NCBI RefSeq assembly: GCF_013365535.1
Contig: NZ_CP053590.1
Span: forward strand, 2,284,501 to 2,348,500
Source: Aquimarina sp. TRL1
GTDB lineage: Bacteria; Bacteroidota; Bacteroidia; Flavobacteriales; Flavobacteriaceae
DNA length: 64,000 nucleotides
Direction of reading: 5' to 3'
Shown here: positions 17,870-27,168 of the stretch, piece after piece
Layout: every line of letters begins with the position of its first letter
Numbering within the stretch: the first letter of the stretch is position 1
Made by a program: the position numbers and the translations under genes
The notes under the pieces: model-generated
Databases searched by the model: none
What the model saw: the letters and a program-made list of their open reading frames with translations, nothing else
What the model was told of the DNA's origin: nothing

Positions 17870-18433
17870 TTATATTGTCATGATTTCTTTTTCTTTGACA
17901 GTAAGCATTTCATCTATTTTTTTGATAAAAGCATTGGTCAATTCCTGAATATCAATTTCAGTATTTTTGGCAAGGTCTTCAGATAATCCGTCCTTTTCCA
18001 GTTTTTTTACTTCATTATTGGCATTTTTTCGGTCATTTCTGATTCCCACTTTAGAATCTTCAGCTTCCATTTTGGCTTGTTTTACCAAATCTCTTCTGCG
18101 TTCTTCTGTTAATGGGGGAACGGTGATAATAACGCTTTCTCCATTGTTCATAGGGTTGAAACCAAGATTAGCAACTAGGATTCCTTTTTCGATTTCAGGA
18201 ATTAAGGATTTTTCAAACGGTTGAACGCTGATTGTTCTTGCGTCAGGTGTGGTTACGTTTCCTACCTGATTTAGCGGAGTAGGAGCGCCGTAATATTCTA
18301 CCATAACACCTCCTAGCATAGAAGGTGTTGCTTTACCAGCTCTAATGTTTAGAAGTTTCTTTTCTAAGTGTTGTATCGTGTTGTTCATGGATTCTTTGGT
18401 GGAATCGATGATAAAATTAATTTCTTCGTTCAT
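17870..18433 (-). CDS. frr: Ribosome recycling factor
   Basis: 187 residues, the normal RRF length. It has the helical domain with the KKLLNIRAGKATPSMLGGVMVEYYG region and the conserved PLTEERRRDLVKQAKMEAEDSKVGIRN-type segment (about 105-132). RRF splits post-termination ribosomes together with EF-G. It lies 48 bases downstream of pyrH, the usual bacterial order, and shares the pyrH promoter. Confidence 0.98.
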   Translation of the reverse strand: MNEEINFIIDSTKESMNNTIQHLEKKLLNIRAGKATPSMLGGVMVEYYGAPTPLNQVGNVTTPDARTISVQPFEKSLIPEIEKGILVANLGFNPMNNGESVIITVPPLTEERRRDLVKQAKMEAEDSKVGIRNDRKNANNEVKKLEKDGLSEDLAKNTEIDIQELTNAFIKKIDEMLTVKEKEIMTI

Positions 18434-18481
18434 TTTTTTAGTCTTTTCTTTTGATGGATCAAAAAATGAGTTAATTAGTAC

Positions 18482-19189
18482 TTATAGGTTTACTTGAGTT
18501 CCTATGGTTTCTCCTGAAACCACCTTGAATAAATTACCTTCTTTGTTCATGTCGAATACTATGATAGGTAATTCATTTTCCTGACTTAGTGTAAAGGCGG
18601 TGGTGTCCATTACCTTTAATCCTTTTCTCAGGACATCATCAAAAGTAATAAAATCAAATTTAGTAGCGTCAGCATCTTTTTCTGGGTCAGCGGTATAGAT
18701 ACCATCAACTCTTGTTCCTTTAAGAATAACATCAGCATTAATTTCTATAGCTCTAAGAACAGCTGCAGAATCTGTAGTGAAGTAGGGGTTTCCTGTTCCT
18801 CCTCCAAAAATAACTACTCTTCCTTTTTCCAGGTGTCTGATAGCTTTTCTTCTGATAAAAGGTTCTGCTACTTCATTTATCTTTACAGCGGATTGTAGTC
18901 TGGTAGGGATTTCTGCATCCTCAAGGGCGCTCTGAAGAGCGAGTCCATTTATTACCGTTGCAAGCATTCCCATGTGATCTCCTTGTACCCGATCCATCCC
19001 TCTACTAGCTCCGGCAACCCCTCTAAAGATGTTACCTCCTCCGATTACAATGGCTACTTCGACGCCTTCTTTGGTTATTTGCTTAATCTCATCCGCGTAT
19101 TCGGCTAGTCTTTTTGGGTCAATTCCATATTGACGATCTCCCATTAAAGCTTCTCCGGATAGTTTGAGTAATATTCTTTTGTATTTCAT
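18482..19189 (-). CDS. pyrH: UMP kinase
   Basis: 235 residues. It is an amino-acid-kinase fold protein with the N-terminal [14 protein letters not shown] motif, the glycine-rich [10 protein letters not shown], and [20 protein letters not shown]. It phosphorylates UMP to UDP for pyrimidine nucleotide synthesis and is a hexamer in other bacteria. It is upstream of frr in one operon and is preceded by a strong promoter at 19210-19237. Confidence 0.98.
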   Translation of the reverse strand: MKYKRILLKLSGEALMGDRQYGIDPKRLAEYADEIKQITKEGVEVAIVIGGGNIFRGVAGASRGMDRVQGDHMGMLATVINGLALQSALEDAEIPTRLQSAVKINEVAEPFIRRKAIRHLEKGRVVIFGGGTGNPYFTTDSAAVLRAIEINADVILKGTRVDGIYTADPEKDADATKFDFITFDDVLRKGLKVMDTTAFTLSQENELPIIVFDMNKEGNLFKVVSGETIGTQVNL

Positions 19190-19209
19190 AGTGTGCTTGA
19201 ACTGTGCTG

Positions 19210-19237
19210 CAAATATAATGATATTCTTAATTTACAA
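19210..19237 (-). promoter_or_regulatory. Promoter of pyrH-frr
   Basis: Minus strand TTG (19237-19235), 17-base spacer, TATATTTG (19217-19210). Both Bacteroidota sigma-A elements match perfectly. Confidence 0.8.
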
Positions 19238-19560
19238 AATAGTTTGGATAGGAAAGAATGTTCTATATGTAGATTGTGGTATTTTTTTTGATAGAAGTAT
19301 AAAAAAAGGGGAATTTTCCCCTGCTCAAGCTATTGATTGGTATGTTTCTTTGTTATAAGTTTGTACCAGGAAAACAAAAAATGCTAGGTTGAAAACGGAG
19401 CGTTTTTAAGAAGGTTTCTTTTGTTGATTTAATGATGTTTTAAAGGGGGTTATGAAGAACTAATTGGGGAGTTTGTTCTTTGTGAAGATCTTTTTGGAAT
19501 GACAAAAAATCTGGAAGGGAATAAAATTAAAGATGCTCTTGTCATGTAAACGAGAAAAGA
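19238..19560. other. Non-coding stretch with a hairpin and a possible plus-strand promoter
   Basis: No credible ORF. AGGGGAATTTTCCCCT at 19307-19322 is a palindrome forming a short hairpin behind an A7 run. On the plus strand TTG (19333-19335), 20-base spacer, TAAGTTTG (19356-19363) matches the promoter consensus; a transcript from it would run into the hairpin at 19561-19589. A chance match is quite possible. Confidence 0.4.
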
Positions 19561-19589
19561 AAAAGCCGCTTCGATTAGAAGCGGCTTTT
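19561..19589. terminator. Intrinsic terminator after tsf
   Basis: A perfect 12-bp stem (19561-19572 with 19578-19589), 5-base loop, A/T-rich flanks on both sides. It lies 24 bases past the tsf stop and could act in both directions. Confidence 0.9.
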
Positions 19590-19613
19590 GTATTTTGTAA
19601 ATGTATTTGATGC

Positions 19614-20435
19614 TTATCCTAAAGCTACTCTTTCAAAAGCAACAACAGATACATCTCCTAGTGTTTTTACATAATCAGCAACGCTCTTTTTGTTATCTTT
19701 AATGAAAGCTTGATTTACAAGAGTGTTGTCTTTAAAGAAACGCTTGATTTTTCCTTTGGCAATGTTGTCAAGCATTTCTTCTGGCTTTCCTTCTTGACGT
19801 AATTGATCTTTAGCGATTTCTATTTCTTTTTCGATTACAGATGGGTCTACTCCGTCTTCGTTTAAGGCTACTGGATTCATAGCGGCTGCTTGCATTGCTA
19901 CATCTTTAGCGACAACATCAGCACCGTCAGCACTAGCAGAAAGACCTGTAAGTACTCCGATTTTGTTTCCAGCGTGGATGTAAGAACCAACTAAAGGAGC
20001 TTCAAGAATTCTGAAATCACCGATTTCTATTTTTTCTCCAATAACTCCGGTTTGTTCTGTTAATTTATCCTGAACAGAGATTCCGTTAAAATCTTTGCCT
20101 AATAAATCTTCTTTAGAAGAAGAAGTTAAAGCTAATTCAGCAAGTTCATGAGCTAATGAAACGAAAGAATCATTCTTTCCTACGAAGTCAGTTTCACAGT
20201 TTAGAGAAACAATAACTCCTTTGGTTCTACTTTCGTTTACTTTTGCGATAACAGCACCTTCTGTAGAGTCTCTGTCTGCTCTATTGGCAGCTACTTTTTG
20301 TCCTTTTTTTCTAAGAAGTTCAATTGCTTTGTCAAAATCTCCGTCAGCTTCAACAAGTGCTTTTTTGCAGTCCATCATTCCGGCACCTGTAGCTTTACGT
20401 AATTTATTTACTTCTGCGGCTGTAATCTTTGCCAT
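19614..20435 (-). CDS. tsf: Elongation factor Ts
   Basis: 273 residues. The N-terminal UBA-like domain contains VNKLRKATGAGMMDCKKAL and the core contains the TDFVGKNDSFVSLAHELA motif that contacts EF-Tu. EF-Ts exchanges GDP for GTP on EF-Tu. It lies downstream of rpsB as in most bacteria, with a 202-base gap containing a long stem-loop. No own promoter was found, so it is probably read from upstream. Confidence 0.98.
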   Translation of the reverse strand: MAKITAAEVNKLRKATGAGMMDCKKALVEADGDFDKAIELLRKKGQKVAANRADRDSTEGAVIAKVNESRTKGVIVSLNCETDFVGKNDSFVSLAHELAELALTSSSKEDLLGKDFNGISVQDKLTEQTGVIGEKIEIGDFRILEAPLVGSYIHAGNKIGVLTGLSASADGADVVAKDVAMQAAAMNPVALNEDGVDPSVIEKEIEIAKDQLRQEGKPEEMLDNIAKGKIKRFFKDNTLVNQAFIKDNKKSVADYVKTLGDVSVVAFERVALG

Positions 20436-20470
20436 ATCTGTTAATTTTTATGTGGTTGTGTTAAAAGACA

Positions 20471-20510
20471 AGTCGTTTAGTGCTACTGTGAAGTAAAGAA
20501 CTAAACGACT
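20471..20510 (-). promoter_or_regulatory. Stem-loop in the rpsB-tsf gap
   Basis: A perfect 10-bp inverted repeat (AGTCGTTTAG at 20471-20480 with CTAAACGACT at 20501-20510) with a 20-base loop, 35 bases before the tsf ATG. It lacks a T tract and may be a leader structure controlling tsf. Confidence 0.45.
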
Positions 20511-20637
20511 CATCGATTTTCTTAATAAAGGTATTGCTTTTAGGTCTAACTAATGTTTTCTTAGTATTTAGAAGACTTTAAATAAAGCTTAACCTTTGTT
20601 GGTTTTACTGGTTAAAACAGTCACCTAATGAATGTTT

Positions 20638-21429
20638 TTATTCTTCCTCTTGCGTATCACCTTCTGTTGCTACGGCTGCAGGAGCAGGTTTTGCTTCTGC
20701 CTTCTTAGCAGGTTGTGCTTTTGGAGCTTCTTTTGCTGCTTTTCTTTCACTTAAACCTTCTGAAATAGCGTCTGTAACATATGTCATTACTTTATCGATA
20801 GACTTAGAAGCATCATCATTAGCAGGGATTACATACTCTACCTGACGTGGATCAGAGTTTGTATCAACCATTGCGAAAATTGGAATGTTTAATTTTTGAG
20901 CTTCTTTTACTGCGATATGCTCGCGAGTAATATCTACAACAAATAAAGCACCAGGAAGACGAGTCATATCAGAGATAGAACCAAGGTTCTTTTCTAATTT
21001 AGCTCTTAAACGATCTACCTGAAGACGCTCTTTTTTAGATAAGGTGTTGAATGTACCGTCTTTCTTCATTCTATCGATTGAAGCCATTTTCTTTACGGCT
21101 TTACGGATAGTAACAAAGTTAGTAAGCATTCCTCCAGGCCATCTTTCTGTGATATATGGCTGGTTGGCTTTGCTTGCTTTTTCAGCAACGATTTCTTTTG
21201 CTTGTTTTTTGGTAGCAACAAAAAGGATTTTTCTACCAGAAGCTGCAATTTTCTTAAGCGCTTCACTGGCTTCGTCTATTTTTGCAGCAGTTTTATATAA
21301 GTTTATGATGTGGATGCCGTTACGCTCCATGTAGATGTATGGAGCCATGTTTGGGTCCCATCTTCTTGTAAGGTGTCCAAAGTGTACACCTGCATCAAGT
21401 AATTCTTTTACTTCGATATTGTTTGCCAT
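20638..21429 (-). CDS. rpsB: 30S ribosomal protein S2
   Basis: 263 residues. The N-terminus (KELLDAGVHFGHLTRRWDPNM) and the segment ITERWPGGMLTNFVTIRKAV are highly conserved S2 features. The C-terminal tail (about 232-263) is rich in Ala, Lys, Pro and Glu, a low-complexity extension. S2 binds the head-body junction of the 30S subunit. It is in the order rplM-rpsI-rpsB-tsf, which is common in Bacteroidota. Confidence 0.98.
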   Translation of the reverse strand: MANNIEVKELLDAGVHFGHLTRRWDPNMAPYIYMERNGIHIINLYKTAAKIDEASEALKKIAASGRKILFVATKKQAKEIVAEKASKANQPYITERWPGGMLTNFVTIRKAVKKMASIDRMKKDGTFNTLSKKERLQVDRLRAKLEKNLGSISDMTRLPGALFVVDITREHIAVKEAQKLNIPIFAMVDTNSDPRQVEYVIPANDDASKSIDKVMTYVTDAISEGLSERKAAKEAPKAQPAKKAEAKPAPAAVATEGDTQEEE

Positions 21430-21461
21430 CTTTGTAATAGTTTACGTTCTGTTGAATTAGC

Positions 21462-21502
21462 AATGAATAAGTGGCTATCGCTTTGATATGGCCTCATTCA
21501 TT
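21462..21502 (-). promoter_or_regulatory. Candidate leader stem-loop upstream of rpsB
   Basis: AATGAAT (21462-21468) pairs with ATTCATT (21496-21502), and an inner GGC/GCC pair extends the structure. It lies in the 164-base rpsI-rpsB gap, where ribosomal-protein autoregulatory leaders are often found. Pairing is modest, so this is a weak call. Confidence 0.3.
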
Positions 21503-21593
21503 TAGATGCTAAACTAATCCTGAATAAATAGTGTTCTTTCTGAATAAAGAATCTGTAAATATCAGGTAACAACAAATACTGTTTTTTAATGAA

Positions 21594-21980
21594 TTAACGT
21601 TTAGAGAACTGGAATTTCTTACGAGCTTTCTTCTGTCCGAATTTCTTACGCTCTACCATTCTTGGGTCTCTGGTTAGTAATCCTTCTGGTTTAAGGATTG
21701 ATTTGTTTTCTTCGTCTAATTCGCACATCGCTCTTGAAATAGCTAGACGAATAGCTTCAGCCTGACCAGTTATTCCTCCTCCGTATACATTAACGTTAAT
21801 GTCAAAGTTCTCTTCATTGCTAGTAAGAGCAAGAGGCTGATTTACTTTGTACTGTAACGTAGCAGTGGTGAAATAATCGTTAAGCTCTTTTTTGTTAACC
21901 GTAATATTACCAGAACCTTCCTTAAGGTAAATACGAGCTACAGCGGTCTTTCTACGACCAATTTTGTGAATAACTTCCAT
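21594..21980 (-). CDS. rpsI: 30S ribosomal protein S9
   Basis: 128 residues, normal S9 length. It has the N-terminal IGRRKTAVARIYLKEGSG motif and the basic C-terminus ending FGQKKARKKFQFSKR that reaches the ribosomal P site. Its start overlaps the rplM stop by one base (TAATG), which suggests translational coupling. Confidence 0.98.
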   Translation of the reverse strand: MEVIHKIGRRKTAVARIYLKEGSGNITVNKKELNDYFTTATLQYKVNQPLALTSNEENFDINVNVYGGGITGQAEAIRLAISRAMCELDEENKSILKPEGLLTRDPRMVERKKFGQKKARKKFQFSKR

Positions 21981-22435
21981 TACTTAAATTCGTTTAAGTT
22001 AACAGTTTTAGGCTGCTGAGCGTCTTGGTTGTGAGTTGCTCCTGCATATACCTTTAAATTGCGGAATAATGCTGCTCCTAACTTGTTTTTAGGTAGCATT
22101 CCTTTTACCGCTTTTTCGATTAAACGCTCTGGGTTTTTTTCAAATAATTCCTGAGCAGTAAGACTTCTTTGCCCTCCAGGGTATCCAGTGTGACGGATGT
22201 ATGATTTATCAGTCCACTTTTTTCCTGACAAGTTGATTTTTTCGGCATTTGTAATAATGATATTATCACCGCAATCAACGTGTGGGGTAAAATTAGGTTT
22301 GTGTTTACCTCTTAGTAATTTTGCTACTACAGAAGATAGACGTCCTAAAGTCTGTCCTTCAGCATCTATATGTAACCATTCTTTGGTAACGGTTGCCTTA
22401 TTGGCAGATACTGTTTTGTAACTTAATGTGTCCAC
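21980..22435 (-). CDS. rplM: 50S ribosomal protein L13
   Basis: 151 residues with the conserved [20 protein letters not shown] and [19 protein letters not shown] segments. I take the start as GTG at 22435 because it gives MDTLSYKT, the N-terminus I know from flavobacterial L13, and no ATG lies in frame upstream. L13 is an early-assembling 50S protein. It heads the operon and is coupled to rpsI. Confidence 0.97.
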   Translation of the reverse strand: MDTLSYKTVSANKATVTKEWLHIDAEGQTLGRLSSVVAKLLRGKHKPNFTPHVDCGDNIIITNAEKINLSGKKWTDKSYIRHTGYPGGQRSLTAQELFEKNPERLIEKAVKGMLPKNKLGAALFRNLKVYAGATHNQDAQQPKTVNLNEFK

Positions 22436-22489
22436 ACTAATTAAATTTAATAATTAAACATTCCTTTCCCTGTGTATAAAACAGGGGTG

Positions 22490-22519
22490 CAAATTTACAA
22501 TTATAAATTTATATAGCAA
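22490..22519 (-). promoter_or_regulatory. Promoter of rplM-rpsI(-rpsB-tsf)
   Basis: Minus strand TTG (22519-22517), 19-base spacer, TAAATTTG (22497-22490). Perfect match to the Bacteroidota consensus, with a leader of about 50 bases. Confidence 0.85.
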
Positions 22520-22750
22520 ATAGGTGAGGGATATTATTTTAATTGACTGATTCGATGAGGATCAGCATTTTGATGTCACTGTATCTTTTTAGTAAAAAAT
22601 CATTCTTATTTTTTTACATTATTTTCTGTGTTTTGCCTTTGAGATGGTTATAAATCCTATTTTTGGGATTTATAAAAAAAATAGCTATTCGTTTTTTATT
22701 GTTTTTAGAATGATTTCAAAGCGAATGGCAATGTTAATGAGTTGTAGTAT
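22520..22750. other. Intergenic region upstream of the serine hydrolase
   Basis: Contains a 10-bp inverted repeat (22648-22657 with 22666-22675, loop 8) followed by A8 on the plus strand. Its role is unclear. No plus-strand TAnnTTTG box was seen before the hydrolase gene. Confidence 0.4.
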
Positions 22751-23947
22751 ATGAATAAAATTAGTCTTGTCTTAGTTTTTTTGTTTTTGTTTCAGAGTTG
22801 TAAAAAAGAGCAGTCAAATAATATTTCGGAAGGAAATAAACTGAATGAGGCAATTGTATCAAAAGAAGATGATTCTCTCAAAACTTTTTTAAAGCATTAT
22901 GAAAAGTTCTTTAAGGCTAATTTTAACCCTTCCGAATGTCCGGGAGCGGCATTGGTTATTGTTAAAGATTCGACAGTGCTGTTTAAGAAAGGATTTGGGG
23001 TAAAAAATATGCATACTCAGGATGCTGTGGATGAGAATACAGTTTTTAGAATAGCGAGTTTGTCTAAAGGGGTAACTGCTGTCTTGGCTGGAAATATGGT
23101 GGATCAGGGGGAATTGGAATGGAGGCAAAAAGTAAAAGAATCTGTAAGTCAATTTGACCTGAGAGATAAACAACAAGCAAATAGATTACGGGTAGAACAT
23201 CTTCTATCTCACACTGGTGGATTTTATAAGTATACCAATACTAGATTGATTCATAAAGGACTTCCGCTGAATCGAATTGTAGCTGCCTTTCGAAGTACCG
23301 GAGTAATAACCAGAGAAGGGACAGACTATGCATATCAGAATGCAGCTTTTTCGATTGTAGAAAAAGTGATGGAAAAAGCAACGGGAAAAAGATTTGATAA
23401 GCTTCTTAAAGAACGTTTGTTTGTACCATTGGGGATGCGTAATGCGTCTTCCAGTTATGAGGAAATTAAAGCTAACTCTAATGTAGCGTTGCCGCACAAA
23501 TGGAATCATTATTCTAAAAAATACAGTCTGGCTAAGCTTCATAAGAACTATTATAATGTAGCTGCAGCAGGAGGGATTAATGCTTCTATTTCGGATATGG
23601 GGGAATATTTAATAGCCTTGCTCGGTCATCGGCCAGATGTTATATCAAAAAAGAGCCTGAAAGAAATTTTTAGACCTGTTATCTGTACCAGTGATGCGGA
23701 TACATATGTGAATTTATGGGAAGGAGTGACGGATTCTTTTTATGCCAAAGGCTGGAGGGTTCTGGAGTATAATGGAAGAACAATTATGTATCATGGCGGG
23801 AATGTAAATCAGTATAAAGGACAATTGTTAATTGATCCTGAAAATGGAATTGCTGTTTGTGCCTTGTTTAATGGTCCAAATACATATAATGGGGCAGTGA
23901 TTCCAACATTTCTTAATTATTATGACTTTTATAAAGAGATAAAATAA
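22751..23947 (+). CDS. Beta-lactamase-family serine hydrolase, lipoprotein
   Basis: 398 residues. The N-terminus is a lipoprotein signal with lipobox FQSC (Cys17). The class C beta-lactamase/penicillin-binding fold is marked by SLSK (nucleophile Ser103, Lys106), YQN (195-197) and HGG (about 350). The family includes D,D-peptidases, esterases and other hydrolases; true beta-lactamases are a minority, so resistance should not be assumed. It is probably anchored in the periplasm or outer membrane. It stands alone and shares a bidirectional terminator with polA. Confidence 0.9.
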   Translation: MNKISLVLVFLFLFQSCKKEQSNNISEGNKLNEAIVSKEDDSLKTFLKHYEKFFKANFNPSECPGAALVIVKDSTVLFKKGFGVKNMHTQDAVDENTVFRIASLSKGVTAVLAGNMVDQGELEWRQKVKESVSQFDLRDKQQANRLRVEHLLSHTGGFYKYTNTRLIHKGLPLNRIVAAFRSTGVITREGTDYAYQNAAFSIVEKVMEKATGKRFDKLLKERLFVPLGMRNASSSYEEIKANSNVALPHKWNHYSKKYSLAKLHKNYYNVAAAGGINASISDMGEYLIALLGHRPDVISKKSLKEIFRPVICTSDADTYVNLWEGVTDSFYAKGWRVLEYNGRTIMYHGGNVNQYKGQLLIDPENGIAVCALFNGPNTYNGAVIPTFLNYYDFYKEIK

Positions 23948-23980
23948 ATAGCTAATTTGTATTGCTGCCAGGTAGTATAA

Positions 23981-24015
23981 AACAAAAAGCTCTGATTTTT
24001 TCAGAGCTTTTTGTT
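23981..24015. terminator. Bidirectional terminator between the serine hydrolase gene and polA
   Basis: A perfect stem of about 15 bp (23981-23995 with 24001-24015) around a T5 loop, with A/T runs built into the stem on both strands. It serves two convergent genes. Confidence 0.92.
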
Positions 24016-24026
24016 TGTTTAGTATT

Positions 24027-26837
24027 TTAATGTGCTTCTAGCCAGTTTTCACCAGTTCCCAGTTCTACATCAAGAGGGACTTCGAGGGTGTAGGCATTTT
24101 CCATTTCGGACTGAATGATCGATTTGATGCTTTCTAATTCAGGTTTGTAAACATCAAAAACCAATTCATCATGAACCTGTAAAAGCATTTTGGTTTTAAA
24201 ATTACCATCGGTTAGTTTTTTGTGTATGTTGATCATGGCAATTTTTATAATATCTGCTGCACTTCCTTGTATAGGAGCGTTAACAGCATTTCGCTCTGCA
24301 GCACCTCTGACAACAGCATTGGCAGAGTTAATGTCTTTTAGATAACGGCGCCTTCCCAGAACGGTCTGTACATATCCGTTCTCTCTAGCGAAATCTACTT
24401 GTTCACTAATGTAATTTCTCAATTTGGGATATGTCTTATAATAGGTGTCGATTAGTTCTTTCGCTTCGCTTCGGGATAAATCTGTTTGGTTGCTTAATCC
24501 GAATGCAGATACACCATAAATAATCCCAAAATTTACAGTCTTTGCATTACTTCGTTGTTCCCGGCTTACTTCTTCGATAGGAACATTAAATACTTTTGCA
24601 GCAGTAGAAGCGTGAATGTCTTCCCCGTTTTTAAAAGCGCTAATCATTGTTTCTTCTTTGCTTAGTGCGGCAATAATCCTCAATTCTATCTGAGAGTAAT
24701 CGGCAGCTAGTAAAATATGATCTTTATCTCTTGGAATAAATGCTTTTCGCACTTGCCTTCCTCTTTCAGTTCTGATAGGAATGTTTTGTAGGTTAGGGTT
24801 GTTGGAGCTTAGTCTTCCTGTTGCAGCTACAGTTTGCATATAGTCAGTATGAACTCTTCCTGTAGTTGTATTAACCTGATTAGGGAGTGCATCTATATAG
24901 GTGCTTTTTAGTTTAGATAATCCTCTGTATTCTAATATGTTTCTGATGATTTCATGGTCCTTGGATAGATAGGATAAGACATCTTCAGAGGTGCTGTATT
25001 GACCTGTTTTTGTTTTTTTTGGTTTATCGACAAGTTTTAGCTTTTCGAATAAAATGACACCTAGTTGTTTTGGAGAAGCAATGTTGAATTCTTCTCCTGC
25101 TTTTTCGTATATTTTTTGCTTTAGAGTATCGATATCGTTTTCTAGTTCCGTAGAGAGAGAAGAGAGAAAATCCTTATCCAGATTAATTCCTTCGATTTCC
25201 ATAGCTCCTAAGACCCTTAGTAGGGGGATTTCAATATCTTCAAATAGTGATAGAATATTCGCTTCATTGAGTTCCGGTGTAAAATGCTCTTTTAGCTGGA
25301 ATGTTATATCTGCATCTTCCACGGCATATTCGGTTTGTTTTTCTACGGGAACGTCTCTGAAAGATAATTGGTTTTTCCCTTTTTTTCCGATAAGTTCAGT
25401 TATAGAGACCGGTGTGTAGTTTAGGTATGTTTCTGATAACACATCCATGTTATGTCTCATATCAGGATTAATAAGATAATGAGCGAGCATGGTGTCGAAT
25501 AAAATACCTTTTACTGTTATATTGTATTTGGATAATACCTTGATATCATATTTGAGGTTCTGTCCTATTTTAATAATGGCTTCTGATTCGAAGAAAGGAC
25601 GAAGAGTTTCAATGAGGATCTGTGCTTCATTTTGATCTTCGGGAAAGGGAATGTAAAATCCTTTGCCTTTTTCCCAAGAAAAAGCGATTCCTACCAATTC
25701 GGCGGTAAGAGAATCTAATCCTGTTGTTTCCGTATCAAAACATACTTGTTCTTGTTTCAGTAGATTTTGTATGAATAATTTGGTAGCCATTCCAGGAGCA
25801 ATACTTTGGTAAAAATGCTCCGTGTTTTCTATGGTCTTTCTGGAAGAGAAAGAGGCTGTTTTATCCTCTTGTTCTTCATTGCTTCCAAATAGAGAAAATT
25901 GTCCTGCTCCTGCAGCTTTATTGGTTGTATTAGTGTTTGTTTTTGTGTTGTCGTTTCCAAAAAAGATTTTTAGAAACTGATCTTTGAGTCGTCTGAATTC
26001 CAGCTCTTCGAATATCTCTTGTACCTTGTTAGAGTCTGGTTCAGATAGCTTACAGGCTTCTGCGTTAAAGGTTACATCGCAATCGGTAATAATGGTTGCT
26101 AGTTTTTTGGATAACAATCCCAACTCTTGATTGGCTTCGACTTTTTCTTTCATCTTTCCTTTGAGCTGGTCAGTATTTTCAAAAAGCGTTTCCATGGAAC
26201 CGAATTGTGCAATAAACTTACGAGCTGTTTTGTCTCCTACTCCGGGGAGACCAGGAATATTGTCAACCGCATCTCCCATCATGCCCAAGTAATCGATAAC
26301 TTGTTCAGGTCTTTCTACGTCGAACTTTTTCTGAACTTCGGGAATTCCCCATATTTCAATTCCATTTCCCATTCTAGCAGGGCGATACATAAAAATGTTT
26401 TCAGAAACCAATTGTGCATAATCTTTATCAGGGGTTACCATATAAGTTTGATACCCTTCCTTTTCAGCTTGTTTTGCCAGTGTACCAATCAGGTCATCTG
26501 CCTCAACGCCTTCTAGTTCTATAATAGGAATGTTCAATGCTTTTAATATCTCCTGAATGATAGGAACGGCAATTTTTATAGCTTCAGGGGTTTCGTCTCT
26601 ATTGGCTTTGTATTCTTCGAAGATTTCCAGTCGGTCTTTACTTCCTCCTTTGTCAAATGCTACGGCAAGATGATCTGGTTTTTCTCTTTTAATCACATCA
26701 AAGAGAGAATTTGTAAAACCTAAAATGGCAGAGGTGTCCTGTCCCTTGGAATTAATTCTGGGGTTTTTGATTAAGGCATAATATCCTCTAAAGATCAAAG
26801 CGTATGCGTCGAGAAGAAAAAGACGGTTTTGTGACAT
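24027..26837 (-). CDS. polA: DNA polymerase I
   Basis: 936 residues with all three domains. The 5'-3' exonuclease (about 1-290) contains LLDAYALIFRGYYAL and PGLPGVGDKTARKFI. The 3'-5' proofreading domain (about 345-530) keeps the DTETTGLD motif, so it appears active. The polymerase domain (about 560-936) has RTERGRQVRKAF, DYSQIELRI, and LLQVHDELVFDV. It fills repair gaps and removes Okazaki primers. A -7 box lies at 26922-26929. Confidence 0.98.
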   Translation of the reverse strand: MSQNRLFLLDAYALIFRGYYALIKNPRINSKGQDTSAILGFTNSLFDVIKREKPDHLAVAFDKGGSKDRLEIFEEYKANRDETPEAIKIAVPIIQEILKALNIPIIELEGVEADDLIGTLAKQAEKEGYQTYMVTPDKDYAQLVSENIFMYRPARMGNGIEIWGIPEVQKKFDVERPEQVIDYLGMMGDAVDNIPGLPGVGDKTARKFIAQFGSMETLFENTDQLKGKMKEKVEANQELGLLSKKLATIITDCDVTFNAEACKLSEPDSNKVQEIFEELEFRRLKDQFLKIFFGNDNTKTNTNTTNKAAGAGQFSLFGSNEEQEDKTASFSSRKTIENTEHFYQSIAPGMATKLFIQNLLKQEQVCFDTETTGLDSLTAELVGIAFSWEKGKGFYIPFPEDQNEAQILIETLRPFFESEAIIKIGQNLKYDIKVLSKYNITVKGILFDTMLAHYLINPDMRHNMDVLSETYLNYTPVSITELIGKKGKNQLSFRDVPVEKQTEYAVEDADITFQLKEHFTPELNEANILSLFEDIEIPLLRVLGAMEIEGINLDKDFLSSLSTELENDIDTLKQKIYEKAGEEFNIASPKQLGVILFEKLKLVDKPKKTKTGQYSTSEDVLSYLSKDHEIIRNILEYRGLSKLKSTYIDALPNQVNTTTGRVHTDYMQTVAATGRLSSNNPNLQNIPIRTERGRQVRKAFIPRDKDHILLAADYSQIELRIIAALSKEETMISAFKNGEDIHASTAAKVFNVPIEEVSREQRSNAKTVNFGIIYGVSAFGLSNQTDLSRSEAKELIDTYYKTYPKLRNYISEQVDFARENGYVQTVLGRRRYLKDINSANAVVRGAAERNAVNAPIQGSAADIIKIAMINIHKKLTDGNFKTKMLLQVHDELVFDVYKPELESIKSIIQSEMENAYTLEVPLDVELGTGENWLEAH

Positions 26838-26921
26838 AAGTTTCTGTTATTGTTGTGGTTGAACAATGTGATTTCTCTGTACTAAGATGATAGTATTAGT
26901 ATAGATAAGGAGTCAAAACTA

Positions 26922-26929
26922 CAAAGTTA
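26922..26929 (-). promoter_or_regulatory. -7 box for polA
   Basis: Minus strand TAACTTTG, 85 bases before the ATG. The nearest TTG upstream is 27 bases away, which is too far, so the -33 element is unclear. Confidence 0.4.
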
Positions 26930-27036
26930 TTTTCTATTTATTTGTATGATGTGAAACAAAAAAAGGAGTTTGATATTGTATGGATCGAGTTAGAAGGTAT
27001 GGGATAGCTGATTAGCATAAAAAAGCTACAGGAATA

Positions 27037-27168
27037 GAAAAAAGAAATGCCGTCATAAAAGACGGCATTTCGCCCCAAAATAAAATTGATAACAGTGTTA
27101 TCAATTACTGTTTATATCGTAGTTGTTTTACTGAAAAAACATTCTTTTAGTATTGTGTAAGTGCACTA
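27037..27168 (-). ncRNA. Candidate small RNA (about 130 nt)
   Basis: A perfect -7 box TAAATTTG lies at 27182-27175 on the minus strand, giving a predicted start near 27168. An 11-bp inverted repeat (27084-27094 with 27096-27106) follows. The region ends in a strong terminator: 10-bp stem (27045-27054 with 27061-27070) and a T6 run on the minus strand. No ORF fits between them. The stretch is upstream of polA and divergent from the phosphoesterase gene, so the terminator serves neither. No -33 TTG is seen. I cannot name an RNA family. Confidence 0.5.

Noticed and set aside
22468..22486. Small CCCTGT/ACAGGG hairpin as an L13 autoregulatory leader
   Set aside because: The predicted transcription start falls within the stem, so it would not be intact in the mRNA.
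22751..23947. Serine hydrolase as an antibiotic-resistance beta-lactamase
   Set aside because: The motifs define a broad family of mostly non-resistance hydrolases; there is no mobile context.
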